From positions 1,028,001-1,092,000 of the forward strand of contig NZ_CP023865.1 of the NCBI RefSeq assembly GCF_003711105.1: a stretch of 64,000 nt of DNA, in the 5' to 3' direction. This document shows positions 63,977 to 64,000 of the stretch, in pieces. The DNA comes from Actinoplanes teichomyceticus ATCC 31121 (lineage in GTDB: Bacteria; Actinomycetota; Actinomycetes; Mycobacteriales; Micromonosporaceae). Below the pieces are notes generated by a model. The model saw only the letters and a list, made by a program, of their open reading frames with translations, made no database searches and had not been told where the DNA came from. Position 1 is the stretch's first letter, and every line of letters begins with the position of its first letter. The position numbers and the translations under genes are program-made.

Positions 63977-64000
63977 GGCGTCGTGCTCGCATGCCGCGTC

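Overview
The window comes from a high-GC actinomycete, most likely a member of the Micromonosporaceae such as Actinoplanes. The grounds are the very high GC with GC-rich third codon positions, frequent GTG starts, a mycothiol-dependent dehydrogenase fragment, the Mec-CysO-CysM cysteine route, and actinobacterial ClpS/DUF2017 and type VII secretion-like proteins. The genus is inferred from gene content only.

Bases 1-26,500 look like ordinary chromosome. In order they hold an mscR end, a FAD monooxygenase, ctaD, an MFS exporter, a GNAT acetyltransferase, pncA and pncB. Then come clpS, DUF2017, mec, a Cys-containing leader ORF, cysO, cysM, a metallo-beta-lactamase-fold hydrolase, a GT4 glycosyltransferase, rph and rdgB. 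A MerR-PP2C fusion, a second MFS protein and a complete histidine utilisation cluster (RpiR regulator, hutU, M20 amidohydrolase, hutF, hutI, hutH) end this part. It carries at least six unrelated tandem-repeat patches, two of them expanding inside coding sequences with the same 45-bp period.

From about 26.5 kb to the end the content changes to an accessory, defence-like island. On the minus strand at 27.9-32.3 kb lie a ubiquitin-like protein, an E1-type ThiF protein and a DUF6527-type zinc protein, followed by an XRE/ImmA-type regulator and a tRNA-guanine-transglycosylase-like protein. Back to back with it, on the plus strand at 32.6-36.4 kb, is a tightly overlapping cluster: PemK-like protein, sigma-like factor, small ORF, protein with an anti-sigma zinc motif, and ImmA/IrrE-type peptidase. 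I consider this cluster the best candidate for an undescribed system.

Further right are a pair of DUF262 proteins (GmrSD-like), a protein of 216-bp zinc-ribbon repeats ending in a GIY-YIG-like domain, and a lipase-like membrane protein. Next are an HNH protein with many zinc knuckles, a DUF559-like nuclease, a PIN-plus-nuclease-like protein, an Abi-like gene split by an IS5-family element, and a Septu-like ATPase/HNH pair. The end holds a small type VII secretion-like cluster, lexA with a variant LexA box, a SLOG-family protein, and two zinc-finger proteins of which one has a decayed nuclease core. Between these lie relics of MmyB-type, LuxR-type, aldo/keto reductase and IS701 transposase genes, as expected of an island with high turnover. 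No tRNA, rRNA or CRISPR array was seen.
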